64,000 nucleotides of DNA, from positions 23,560,001-23,624,000 of the forward strand of contig OZ038526.1 in assembly GCA_964036665.1 (NCBI GenBank). The letters run 5' to 3'. The position numbers and the translations under genes are program-made. This DNA is from Gordius sp. MW1. Its lineage: Eukaryota; Nematomorpha; Gordioida; Gordea; Gordiidae. Of the stretch, positions 35,790-47,690 are shown piece after piece. Below the pieces are notes generated by a model. The model was not told the DNA's origin. It made no database searches and saw only the letters and a list, made by a program, of their open reading frames with translations. The number at the start of each line of letters is the position of its first letter. Within the stretch, counting starts at the first letter, position 1.

Positions 35790-36525
35790 TATGCGCGAAA
35801 TAATGAATTTTAGCGTAGTATATTACATTATTAGCATTACTCTCTAGAAATAAGGTTATTTAGGTCTTACACACCTGATTTTATTTATGCAAAAATGAAG
35901 TTGCAAAAATGACCATTTGGGTTTTCATCTATAAATTCGGATGAATGCTAAAGATTTTTGTGTAATCAGATATCCACATGTCCAATTGCCACCAAAGTCA
36001 TTTCTAACCGTAATCTTAATTTTTTGAAAATGGCAAAAGATGAAGATGCAACCTGCTTAAATACTAAATTGAACTAATTAACATTTTATACATTAATTTT
36101 GAATTGATAAATAAAAAGTGTGTAATTGAAATAAAGTAAAATATGATCAATTTTTCAAAATTAATATAGCATGAAATGCTAAAGAAATGAACGTGACAGG
36201 TAATGCTCCTAAATAAGTACAATAATTAAATAAATATAAAGACAATTTCTATTAGCATATTCGAGGGCCATCTAATTATATTTTGTCATAATAAATTTTT
36301 TATTTTAAATACAAGAACCCATATTTAGATGTTTTTTTCCCAAAAGTTTACTTTTGTTCGGTTTAATTTTAATGTAAATTTCACGACCGTTTACAGGGTT
36401 GGCTCGTGCGCCCGTTATGTTTGACCCGCCCGCGACGAGGACCTTGGACCTTTAACTCAACCTCGTTTAGAAGACGCTCCCTACCTCGTTTAACTTAAAT
36501 AATTTATTATCCATATTATTTTCAG
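35790..36525. other. AT-rich spacer; missing 5' end of the Ty3 element
   Basis: A 5' LTR and primer-binding site would be expected near the right edge, but nothing here matches the sequence after the polypurine tract at 40231. A less AT-rich patch at 36390-36500 may be the untranslated leader. Confidence 0.45.
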
Positions 36526-37490
36526 ATGGACATCAAACCGGAGACGAATTTTTCTTGCGATTACTCAAAGGAATTGAAGGATTCAATTCTGTATGATCCA
36601 AGTAATTCGATTGATGACTATTTATTTAATATCGAGCTCTTATTCAAGTTGAGAGACATCACGGGAGAAAGGCGAAAAACTTTATTACTCACTTACGTAG
36701 GTATTAACAATCTAACCAAAATAAGATACTTTTTGTAGACGAAACTAATTACGATGAGATAATTAAAGCTCTTAGGAGTATATTCGCCAATAAATTTTCT
36801 ATTTATCACCTTAGAGAACAATTTTATAAGGCAATTAGAAATAACGAAAGTATTATTGACTTTAATATTCGGTTGAAATTTCTTTCGAAAAACTGTAAAT
36901 TTGAAAATAATCTAGACGAGGTATTAAAGGACATATTTGTCTTAGGGTGTTACTTACCGAGGCTTAACATTGAGTTAAGAGCTAAGTATCCGAGAGGTAA
37001 CATAAGTTTCGATGAAACAGTTAATTTAGCATTGGCGTTAGATTCGGTAGAACACGAAACATCGGAAGCTGTTGAAGTAAACAAGGTTAAGCAGTCGTTT
37101 AATAACTTCAACAATAGAGATGTACATTTTCCTAAATTTAGCACATTTAGGAAAAAGCTACCCCCTTAATGTTATCGGTGTGGGAAACCAAACCTTATAT
37201 CAAAAAATTGTAGAACGGTGACGAATACGTTATCAGCCATCAACCACGACTCCGATCATCACACCAAAGCTCACATCAACGTGCGCATTAACGATGTGCC
37301 CTATGAAATGATCTTCAACACGGGTGCGGCATGTAGCGTAATTGATGAAAGAACGTGGTCTCGAATCGGCAAGCCTAAACTTTACCAAGTTACGAAGAGA
37401 TACGGCTATGGTAGAACGGCTGTTTCAACACTTGGTAAAACCAAAGTGAAGATGGACGTTGGTGGTGTGACAAAGTACTTAGAAATTTAA
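36526..37490 (+). pseudogene. Ty3/gypsy gag and protease remnants
   Basis: Begins MDIKPETNFSCDYSKEL. The frame shifts near 36735 into a capsid-like stretch (YDEIIKALRSIF, LREQFYKAIR, LALALDSVEHE). A zinc knuckle reads CYRCGKPNLISKNC, where leucine replaces the usual histidine. The protease active-site region reads MIFNTGAACSVIDE, with NTGA in place of DTGA/DTGS, so the catalytic aspartate is lost. A stop at 37168 precedes the knuckle. Confidence 0.85.
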
Positions 37491-37609
37491 TCAAAGGTAA
37501 AGGTTCAGCAATATTTAATATTCCATTTATCTCAAAATTTAACTTAACTTTACCAAAGTCGGTTTGCCTAAATTTTATTATTGAAATACCTTCAAATGTA
37601 CATGAAATT

Positions 37610-38910
37610 ATCAAACAATTTCCCCACTCTTTTCCGAAAAATTAGGAAAAGTAAAAGATTTCAAAGTGACACTCAAAATCAATGATAACGCGATGCCAAA
37701 AATGTTTGCAGCGAGAGGAGTACCGTTTCCACTACGACAAGCTGTAGAAGATGAACTACAACGGCTACTTAACGAAGACATCATTGAAAAAATTAATCCT
37801 ACTTTAACGCCAATTAAATGGGCTACGCCAACTGTAAATGTTAAGAAGAAAACAGGGCAGGTGCGTATATGTGGTGATTTTCGTTTAACCATAAATCAAC
37901 ACTTGGCTAAAGATCAGGATATTTTACCGACTTTCAGCGACGTGGCTGAAAGAATACCCGGAGGTAAAATTTTTTCTATCATTGACCTAAAAGATGCCTT
38001 TTTACAACTTGAACTTGATGAGAAATCAAGGAAATATTTAAACATATCAACGCATATAGGATATTTTCGTTATAATAGATTACCGTTTGGGCTCACAACA
38101 GTCCCGATTATCTTTCATAGGTTTATGAGACAATTGGTTAATAACATACCCGGGGTGAGCGTATTTATGGACGATGTTATAATTAGCGGTAAAAACGAAA
38201 AGGATCACTTAAACAAATTAGTAACAGTATTAAATCTCTTTCAAACTGTTGGTTTAACAGCATCTCAAACAAAAATGCAACTATTTAAAAAGTCTGTCAA
38301 ATACTTAGGACATATAATTAATAGTGAAGGTATAACAGCGAGTGAGGATAAGCTTCTAAAGATTAAAAGTTTTAAAACACCCGAAAAGAAAAAGGAACTT
38401 CGTTCTTTCCTTGGGTTGGTAAACTATTTAGAAACTTTTTATCCCCAAACTTCAGATAAATTGCGCTCCTTTATACAAATTAACTTCCATAAATACAAAA
38501 TGGGTATGGGGCGAAAAATTAACTTTTGAAAAAGTTAAAACTATAATTTCTAACAGAAAAACTATAGTGGCTTATCAAAAAGAATTGCCTATCATAATTT
38601 CAATTGACGCGTCAGATTTAGGTTTGGGAGCAGTTATAGCGCATAAGTTTTCCTCAGGCCAAAAAAAAACCTATTGCCTACGCCTCTCGTTCCCTAAATT
38701 CCGCTGAGAAAAATTAGTCCGTCATCGACAGAGAGGCATCGGCAGCAATTTATGCGATAATAAATTCCATCAGTATATTTATGGTCCTAAATTCACAATT
38801 CAGACAGATCACCACCCTCTTATAAATATTTTTGGGACAACCCGGGATCTTAGTAAAATAACCAATAATAGGTTACGTTACTAAGATGGGTAATTAAATT
38901 ACTTCAATAT
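37610..38910 (+). pseudogene. Ty3/gypsy reverse transcriptase and RNase H remnants
   Basis: An open stretch at 37666-38529 carries WATPTVNVKKKTGQVRICGD, FSIIDLKDAFLQLELDE (motif A), YNRLPFGLTTVP (motif B) and FMDDVIISG (the catalytic DD pair, usually Y-x-DD), then KSVKYLGHIINSEGI. After a frameshift, RNase H appears as IIISIDASDLGLGAVIAH and FTIQTDHHPLINIF. These copy RNA into DNA and degrade the template. The RT core looks intact but is cut off from gag and RNase H. Confidence 0.9.
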
Positions 38911-39059
38911 GATTATGATATAAAATACATCCCAGTGAAATCTAATCAGTGTGTTGATGCACTTTCTCGGTTATGCCCAAAGGATTCACCTCATAATTTA
39001 AACATAGATAATGATATACGAAGAATTAAATTACAATTAATCGATGACTTGACTTTGAA

Positions 39060-40210
39060 TACAAAAAATATTGTAGAATAAACAATAAAAGATTATGTAC
39101 TAAAAGAAGTTATAGAGCAATTTAAAAATAGATGGCAAGGCTCTTCAAATAACGATAACGTACAAAAATACCTGAGATTGAGAAATTACATTTCTTTCGA
39201 AAATAATCTTTTATTTTATAAAGATCGACTTATAATTCCGGAAAAATTAAGGCCAGATATTCTTAAAATTTTACATGATGGTCATTCGGGAATCGTGGCT
39301 ATGAAGTAATTAGGGAGATACTATGTGTACTGGAATAATATTGACGTTGACATAGAAAAATACGTTAATACCTGTAAATATTGCCAAGAAGAACGACCAA
39401 ACATTAAATAGGTACCCCTATACGCTTGGAACTAACAGGCCTTGGGAACGGGTCCACATAGACTTAGCGGGTCCCATCAATAAGAAGTATTGGTTAGTTT
39501 GCATTGATGCTTTTACAGAATGGCCCGAAGTAATGGTGCTGGGCGAGATAAACTCAACAAAAATTATCCAAAATTTAGACAATTTTTGCGCGTTTTGGGT
39601 TATTTTAGATATATTGTCAGTGACAATGGCCCGCAATTTAAATCTACGAATTTAAATTTTTTTGTAAAAACAATGGCATAGTTCAATTTACGGGACCGCC
39701 CTACCACCCCAAAACTAATGGTTTAGCCGAGAGATATATTAGAACTATTAAAAGTAAGTTCTATGCGAATAAAAAGTCGGGGGTTAATGACTCGTTAAAC
39801 TTACTACAAGTATTAATGAGCATGCGTAGTAGTCAAAACGTGACTACAGGTGTTAGCCCGGCTGAGGCGATGTTCAATCGTAGGATTCGTACGACGCTAG
39901 ACCAGCTCAGAAGAACGACTCGCTACAAGGTTGAAGAATCGATCTGGAAACAAAAGTACTATAAAAACCAATGGACCGATTCTTCGAACCCGAGCAGCAG
40001 GTGTGGGTACATAATGACACAAGTCCGGGATGGAGGGAAGGACTTGTAGAAGCACGAACAAGTTCGACTACGTATGACGTTAATACAGATGGAAATACAA
40101 GAAGGAAACATGGAGATCAGTTACGGGAAAGAACAACGATTGACCAAGGTGCGGTGTCCGAGCGAAACATTCTAGAACACAAAAGAGTATCCAAACCACC
40201 TGATCGATAA
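39060..40210 (+). pseudogene. Ty3/gypsy integrase remnant
   Basis: The HHCC finger is seen as HDGHSGIVAMK...YWNNIDVDIEKYVNTCKYCQ. The core shows IDLAGPI..YWLVCIDAFTEWPEV, IVSDNGPQF and YHPKTNGLAERYIRTIK, the D, D and E positions of the retroviral-type integrase. Stops occur at 39067-39081 and 39307, with several frameshifts. The C-terminal part (39816-40210) ends near RVSKPPDR, just before the polypurine tract. Confidence 0.88.
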
Positions 40211-40240
40211 GATGGAGGGCTACTTTAAAAGGGGGAGTAA

Positions 40241-40440
40241 TGTAATGTATGCAAATACTATCTACCTAATTGGCATGACCTTGAGCGTTCGAATTGAAAT
40301 GCAATGTTAATTGATTGTTAATTGGTTGTAAATTGACTGTCTATGTAAACGTGTTATTGTAATTACCATCACTCACCTTTTGTTTTGTTTCTTATATGTT
40401 ACCTAATAAACCAGATACTTTATATTTCTTTTCAAAACTT
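40241..40440 (+). repeat. Probable 3' LTR of the Ty3 element
   Basis: Starts TGTAATGTATGC directly after the purine-rich tract and contains CTAATAAACCAGATAC, a plausible polyadenylation region. The right boundary is uncertain because no second LTR copy is present for comparison. Confidence 0.55.
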
Positions 40441-41448
40441 ACCCATACTTGCCCATGGGCAGGGGCTGTCGTGGAGGTTTCTAATAGGTGGCACTTCTAC
40501 AAAGACGTAACAATTGACTTATAATTGGTTGCAGCAAATCAATATCAAACCAAATATTGATTAAACACTATTTACCATGACCTTTTATAACAGACCCAGA
40601 ATATAGGCAAATGTTATAATCCCTTAGGCAATAGAGCCTCCCGGTGCAAACGTTTTAATATTCTCAAGCGTTCATAATGATGCAGTGCATAGCTTAATGC
40701 TTAAGCGTAATTGTAATAGGATCTCATTCATTCCCTATGAATCGAATCTTGCAATAGTCATTAAAAATTTTTAGTTGTTATGCAATTTGTGGGCTTACTT
40801 TCGGTAAAAATTGCCCTGCCTTGTCTTATCACTGGGTTTATAGAAAATTACAATTTCGGGAATACAAATTATTCCGAAGAGAAAATTAAGAATGATCGCT
40901 GATTGACTTTAAATTTTCTCACCCTGGCCCGAGGGCAAAATCATTTTCACATTTTTGGACCTCAATTTATTACCCTTGTAAATCTCAACTCATTTTTTTG
41001 AAGCCAGTCCAATTTGTTGCTCTATAGCGGAGATCTTTGAAAATATTTATCACTGTTTGCAATTAATTGGTCTGATTCAAGCTAGACACTTGATGGACTA
41101 TATTGGAATTTATTTTTGGGCTACAATTGATTCCTTGTGCTATAATATCAAACTACAAATCTGGTTAAATTTTTGCTTAAAATAGATGGTGACAGCTGTT
41201 TTCATTTAATACCCGAGACCAAAGCACTTCTTTTATTTATGGGCACGACTAAAGCTTCTAGATTGAATATTATTTGAACATTTATCAGAACCTAAATTTC
41301 CCCCCTTGCTAAGGATTATCCCCCCACCCCTTACCTCTACCGTGCGCACCTTTACGCCCTTCTCTTCCCCTTTTCCCTTTACCTACACTAATGTTTGCCC
41401 TAGCTAATCGCTAAAATGGGGCACACTCTCATAAAACACATGTTATAT
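40441..41448. other. Spacer, partly repeat-like
   Basis: Bases about 40775-40830 (TTGTTATGCAATTTGTGGGC...GCCTTGTCTTATCAC) resemble 54595-54665, suggesting an interspersed repeat of unknown type. No gene recognised. Confidence 0.4.
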
Positions 41449-43311
41449 ATTTATAAAGTTAGTTTCCAATAATGGTAGTTTAGGATTGATAAAATGCGAG
41501 GGTGGAAATGGGTTTAGATATTTCGGTCGTCCAGCGACCATTATCAATAAAAAAAAGAGAAAAAAAAGAGAAAAAAAAGGTAACTTACAAGTGATGTGAA
41601 TTACCAATGAACGAGAAGGTGTCGACAAGTTTTAATTTATAAACAAAAATAATGAAAACTAGTTGAAATAGGAGGGTGAATAATAGCGAACACCGGTTGG
41701 AACAAGAGAGTTAACACTTATTGAAATAGTGGGATAAACAAATTTAAGATAAAGATGGGGTTAACAACTTTAAGATAAAGGATAAGGTAAAATACAAAAG
41801 GGGATTATAAAAATGAAGCAATAGCAACTATAAGAATAGTGTAAAGGATGGCAATTACAAAATAAGGCAGTTACGAAACAATAGGGGAAAGACAAAAGGG
41901 TAATAGGGTGTGTATAGTGATAACAGGTTGTTCCAACCGGTGTTCGCTATTATTCACCCTCCTATTTCAACTAGTTTTCATTATTTTTGTTTATAAATTA
42001 AAACTTGTCGACACCTTCTCGTTCATTGGTAATTCACACTTGTAAGTTACCTTTTTTTTTCTCTTTTTTTTCTCTTTTTTTTTATTGATAATGGTCGCTG
42101 GACGACCGAAATATCTAAACCCATTTCCACCCTCGCATTTTATCAATCCTAAACTACCATTAGTGTTTCGATCTCGTCTCGGTCTCGAAAACAAAATCTC
42201 GTCTCGTCTCGGGAGCGATTAAGAAAATCTCGATTTCGTCTCGTCTCGGTCTAGAAAAATCTCGGTATCGTCTCGTCTCGTCTCGACTTTTAAAAAAAAA
42301 TATATTCGGAATAAAAATTTCTCCTGTTTTATTAAAAATATAAATAAGTGTTCAAAAATCCAAATAGCAAATTTTAGATTTTTCAAAAAACTTTAAAACA
42401 CAAACTTTTTAAAATTTAGCGGGACACTACATCTCATTGACAATATAAAGATATGAATTAACTCATAAAGATAACATTTTCTATAAAAAGTGCAGACTAA
42501 AAAAACTATAAATAAATTTGAAATAAAAAAATTTAATTTTATTGTTCTAGCAAATTATAATATTTGTATTAAATTCACTGTGTCTGTCAACTATAAATGG
42601 ACTTCGAAAATTATAAGTTCGCATAGTTGATTTAGTTGCATAATTGATCAAAATGAGACCCTTTATTTTATTAACCTTTGCTAATGCTTCAAAGCAGACC
42701 TTAACATATTTAAGGCAAATGTTTAAGTCCATTAATATAACTATCATTAATTATAGCCCATAGTGTTTATTGCATGTTTACTATAGCGCTATAAACCACA
42801 AAGTGCGAGTGACATTTAATGATGTTATTATTATTTACAGAATTGATAACTAGCTGCACAAATTAAAACGTTGTAAAAACAACAATAAAAGCAGCTATAT
42901 TATAGAATTAAGAACATAAGGTTTAAACTTTAAAGTAATGAGTACGTATTTAAATGTATGACAAAAATCAACCATACTTAGGTAAGTGATTGCCAAATTT
43001 TAATTTTTTTGCAAAAATATATAATATTAACTACACTTGGGTTTTTTTTAATATCAAATATATTCCATACATATTGATTTACACTTAATACCTTAAATGT
43101 AAATTAAAATACACAATAATTTACTAAAATCTAACGATCAATAAAAAGTCGAGATCTCGCCGAGAAAATCTCGTATCGTCTCGTCTCGACCTCAAAATTC
43201 TCGTCTCGATCTCGACTCCATTTTCAAATTCTCGTCAAAACCGAGACGAGACGAGACCGAGATTTTTCTCGGTTTTTCCGCATCACTAACTACCATTATT
43301 GGAAACTAACT
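41449..43311. mobile_element. Long foldback element, interrupted by a hAT
   Basis: The left arm 41449-41704 (about 256 bp) is almost perfectly repeated in inverse orientation from 41929 to 42164 and, after the hAT insertion, to about 43311. Landmarks: AAAGTTAGTTTCCAATAATGG / CCATTATTGGAAACTAACTT, GGGTTTAGATATTTCGGTCG / its inverse, and GAACACCGGTTGGAACA / TGTTCCAACCGGTGTTC. The 224-bp loop (41705-41928) has no coding sequence. Without the hAT the element would be about 0.73 kb. Target duplication unclear. Confidence 0.9.
42161..43288. mobile_element. Non-autonomous hAT with CTCGTCTCG repeats
   Basis: Ends TAGTGTTTCG and CCGCATCACTA are imperfect inverted repeats, flanked by perfect 8-bp duplications ACTACCAT (42153-42160 and 43289-43296). 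Subterminal zones are dense arrays of TCTCGTCTCG and its complement. It interrupts the right arm of the foldback element. The AT-rich middle has no recognised coding sequence. Confidence 0.9.
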
Positions 43312-43845
43312 TTATAAATTATAATGGATTGATAGTACATAAATACATACATGTTATATATGTTGTTACTCGTTAAGACTGTTAAAATCATCAAAGACAT
43401 ATGCAAGTTTTTGGTTAAAAATTCTATTATAAGATTAAAATATACTATTCATTTATTTAATAATTTGAAGTCACATAAGTGTATCATAATTTAGAATACA
43501 AATGGAATAATAAAATTTTTTATTAGATTTCGATTCAATAACCTTTATAAATGGCGGAAATAGTCCTTTTGCAATTTTCTTTAAGTATAACTTAAAAGCT
43601 TTTTAATCATTTTAAAATTTGTATTTTTATATTTGGTTAAAATATGTTTTATCATTTTGAATATGTAATTATTAATATTTTTTTCACCCATGTGATATTA
43701 TAATTTTAAGGTGCGAAACATTTTTTTATATTGCTAATATGGCTATATGATTTCTTATCTATTTTTAGTATTTTTTAATCAAGACGATGTTATTTTATTA
43801 CGGTGATACTTTTTTTGCATCATAATAAAAAACTTGGCACTATCT
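43312..43845. other. AT-rich spacer, nothing recognised
   Basis: No gene or element boundary could be supported. Confidence 0.5.
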
Positions 43846-46640
43846 AGGACGGTCCCAAGTCCATGCACAAAAAGCAGTCAGGTCGGAAACTGGCTTTATA
43901 ACCCACTCCAAAAGCACGATTGTTTGATTACAACAGAAAGTTAGGTCCTTTACAAACGACGCGCACTGCATACCCCGTCCGTGCAATATGAAAAATACAT
44001 TAGCTGCTTTTGTAGTTGGCCAATTAAGATTTGACTGTTGTTGAAGTTGGCTAATTAAGATTTGACAGGAATTAATTATGCGCGAGAGACGGGTTATCGA
44101 CTGCGGGAGGTTTATAATTAAACGTGAAAAAATATTTAGTTATCGTCTGCGATTAATGGTTTGTTTAAGGCACTAATTAGAAGCAGACGATTATGTAAAA
44201 GGCACGGAGAGGTGCGGTACATCAAACTGTCGGCATCCCTCATTCAAATTGAGAAGGGCATCGACACAATTTAAATAGCTAGAATTTGACCATGATATAA
44301 TCAGTTATTTAATTTTTTAGTCAGTTCTTTAATTTGTTATTTAGTCCTGCGGCAGGAGATATTTATTTTTCTAATCAGGACACGGTAGTCCTGCGGGGGG
44401 GGAGGATATGTTTATTTCTCATTTTAGACATGTGGGCACAGGGGCAATTAGTTAACAAGAGCCAGACATCCCTTAGTTCGATACCTGCCTTTTGCCCGTA
44501 GACGTTACTCATTCCAGCCTATTGGTTGAACGGATTAATCTCTCCGGCCATCGTTCAGCTTCGACCTTTAATATTCTTCAGAAGAGCATTATCCGACTTA
44601 TATTATATTGATTTATTTCCCCGGTCAATTGTACACAGTTATTTATAGTACTAAAATAAAGGAGTGTGGATTTAATATTGGTAGCCTTTTGCGGACTTAT
44701 TAGCTGCCTGACTCACAACAAAGGTGGTTAACGAAATTTATTGTGGAAGCCAATAACGTGTTGAAATGTGGGCACAATGACGGAAACGAGCATCAAAGTT
44801 GCACAAGTGCTAAAAACAAGGTAAACATCCCCTGCCTACAAGAGACCAGGTTAAGCAGATCCAAAGTTAGGGAGTTAGGAGAGGGTCTATTCTACAGTGG
44901 GTCATCAAACGGGTTAGTATTATTTTAAGCGAATCGTTCAAGGACAAGATGTTAAAAGTCAAGCGTTGTTCAGTCAGATAAATTTAGGCGAAGATTGCAG
45001 ATCAAGGGGCCTCCTAACTGTTATGTGCGCTTTGTTCCACAAATTGGGTGTATGGAATCCGAGAATGACATATTCTTTGTTTCATTGGAGAATTAATTAC
45101 AAGGATAAGACAGGAAGAAAAGCTAATTATTGAAGCGGATTTTAACGCCCACGTAATGAAAGAATGCCTCGGGTATGAACGAACTCATGGAGGATGTGGG
45201 CATGGTCTGAAGAACAAGGAAGGGGAAACACTTCTTCAAGTATCCCAAGCATACGACATAGCAATCGTCATCGAAGGAAAGAAAAATCTATTTAGACAGT
45301 GGTATAGATCAAAAAAGTCGGAAAATTATCAAGAGTATAGGGAGGCAAAGAGAGCCTCAAAAAGGGCCTTGCAATAGCGAAGAATGCCGCGAATACCGAG
45401 ATGGCAAACAAACCATTAAGGGGCGACAGGCCTATGTACAAATTGGCCAAGGGAAAGAAAAGTCGCGATGTCAGAGTCTTTAAAATAGCCAAAAACGAGA
45501 ATAGCCCAACCTTATTCAAGTCAAAAGAAGTGATAAATAGGTGGAATGAATATTTCAGGGTATTTATGAATATTGCAAATGACAAAAATTTTTCGCGATA
45601 TTTAGCCAAATAAGTATGGTAAATTTTTAGGATCTAGTTAGAACACAAAGAACAAGATCTAAAAAGGAAAAGCTAATGGCCCAGATGGAATACATATGGA
45701 ATTATTCCTCGGTTGCTGTCAAGAAGGAGTCACTATTATGACGAACCTCCTTAACAAAATATTGGTAGAAGAGCGAATTAATTGAAAGCAAGCAAAGCAT
45801 GATTACCCCCTTATTCAAAGGCCAGGGAGACCCTCAGGAGTGTGGCAAGTGCTGAGGTATCAAGCTGACTTGCCACTCCCTAAAGCGTATAGAAAGGATC
45901 TTAGTACAAGGTTGCAAAACGGAGTGGAATATCGGCTACCCAATGAGGATCTGTAGCCGACAAATTCACAAACCCAATCTTCGCACTAAGACAAATGATG
46001 GATAAATACCTACATATGGTCTTTATCGACTTAAAGAATGCCTATGACACGGTCCCTTGCGGTTTAATATGGTAGTGCTCGATGAAACAAAATACTCCTA
46101 TGACGACTTGGAGACTCAAAGTCTTTTCGGGTAAAATTGGATTACATTAAGGATCTGCTTTTATTTAATATAGTTATGAACACGATATCGAGGGTCATTC
46201 AGGCCATCGCCATGGTGTATGTTATATGCTGATAATATAGTACTATGCGAAGAGACAAGGAGAAGTTATTCGAAGATGCCGAAAAGTGGTCAAAGCGGTT
46301 GGCTAGATATAGTTTAAAGGTCAACCATCGAAAAACGGTATACTTAGAGGTGAACGTTACAAGCACCCCATCGCTAGATGACCATCTAATGTACCCAAAT
46401 TATACAGGCCTTTATACCTCGGCTCGATACATCTAAAGTCAGGTTGCGCAAAGAAGTCAATGCGCGGGTTTAAAAAAATGGCTTAAATGGCGAAGTATAT
46501 CCGTTGTATTGTGCGACAGGAAAATGTCAATATGGTTGAAGAGCAAAGCTTACATATTCATTATAAGACCGGTCTCTATGAGTGAAACATAAGCATTAAA
46601 AGCCACGGAAAGAAAGTTAATGCAGGCTACAGAGATGAGA
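43846..46640 (+). pseudogene. Decayed non-LTR retrotransposon with endonuclease and RT
   Basis: An APE-type endonuclease remnant includes IPCLQETRLSRSKVRELGEG (about 44828-44890) and DFNAHVMKECLGYERTHGG (about 45139-45196). A linker with VINRWNEYFRVFM follows, then RT phrases KANGPDGIHMEL, FIDLKNAYDTVP (46022-46057), CYMLII and a YADN box in another frame, and NHRKTVYLEVNVTS. Stops and frameshifts are frequent. The start is uncertain; 43846-44300 (GGACGGTCCCAAGTCCATGC) is probably the 5' part. The YADD box reads YADN. Confidence 0.82.
44320..44728 (+). repeat. Possible solo LTR within the LINE
   Basis: A locally GC-richer block with AAAATAAAGGAGTGTGG and ending CTGACTCACAACA separates the LINE 5' region from its endonuclease. 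Length, an AATAAA-like site and a CA end fit a solo LTR. I found neither a second copy nor a target duplication. Confidence 0.25.
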
Positions 46641-47571
46641 ATTTATGTATTGTGAAAAAATTTAGTTATACAGCTGTCACAGGTGGTTAAAAAGTATTAT
46701 AAACCAACTGGAATGCTAAGACAATGTTAATGCAAAATTTTAGAAATAATTCGTAGATCTTAGCTAACAAAGAAATGAACGGCACATTTATACTTATATA
46801 AATATGACGTAATTAGTGAGATAAATAAGAAGCAAATATATATGATATCGTAACTTTTGCGTCACACATAAAAATGCTAATTTTCCTAAACGTGATTGCT
46901 TGTTTTATTTTAATGACGTTTTCCTTAACATTAGTGCTATGTTGTATAAAAAATGGCATTTCTCTGTGTCGAAGTAGATTACTACTAAACCCGGAGAGTA
47001 ATCATAACTTTGACTATGGAAAATATATTATAACCATTCCAGAATACGAAGAAAACAAAACCTGTTCATCTGAGGGTAGTAGCTTGAAATCACAAAATTT
47101 AAGTAAGATAATCAAATTATGCACTATTTTACCCTGCTCTTTTTACTAGGTGAAAATCTTGCTAAAACTATTACTATACATGAAAGCTTGAACACAGCAT
47201 ATGCGGCGGATTTAGTTTAAAATTAAATTATCTCGATAACATTTATGAAAGATATTGACGTTGGAATGAATGATATGTTCAACATGCAATTCTATTACGT
47301 TGTTTATAATTATATATATATATCTTTCAATTGATGGGCTGTCGATCTCTATCATGCCTACTTTCAATATAACTCCCACGTCTAATTTTTACATAACTGT
47401 AAGAATATAATTCATAATTTTATAAAAATTAATGAGCAAGGGGTTAGTCTTATTTGCAACATAATTATCTGAAGGTATTCATCTGAATTTATTTTAAATA
47501 AAAGTCGATTACGATCAAAAATTAAGTATAAATATGTTCAACTTGGTCCTCATTACCTTTTACATATACAG
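46641..47571. other. Spacer with one unexplained 91-codon frame
   Basis: A frame at 46874-47149 (+) starts with a strongly hydrophobic segment (LIFLNVIACFILMTFSLTLVL), followed by a polar tail with several Cys and Ser. It could be a small membrane or secreted protein, or a first exon, but there is no family match and no splice evidence. Confidence 0.35.
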
Positions 47572-47690
47572 GCGCGTAGCTATTCTCTCATGGGGGGGGG
47601 GGGGGGAATTACGAAAAAATTTTATAGCATTTTTATTTTAACAACAAAAATATAAAATCTGCCTATAAAATATAAAGAAAGTCATTATAA
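47572..47690 (+). repeat. GGCGCGTAGC / poly-G repeat remnant
   Basis: GGCGCGTAGCTATTCTCTCATG followed by a run of about 14 G. This resembles the start of the CATGGGCG-family repeats but is diverged. Confidence 0.4.

Larger units (their letters stand above)
36526..40440 (+). mobile_element. Decayed Ty3/gypsy LTR retrotransposon (Mag-like)
   Basis: Gag, protease, RT, RNase H and integrase remnants follow each other on + in the Ty3/gypsy order, then a polypurine tract (AAAAGGGGGAGTAA, 40227-40240) and the start of a 3' LTR (TGTAATGTATGC). The 5' LTR is not visible. Many stops and frameshifts make the copy inactive. RT phrases such as RICGDFRLTINQ resemble the Mag/K02A2.6-like lineage; the clade is inferred. 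Confidence 0.9.

Noticed and set aside
41443-42194. Mirror-image frames of about 60 codons at both sides
   Set aside because: They are the two arms of the foldback element read in opposite directions; no coding signal.
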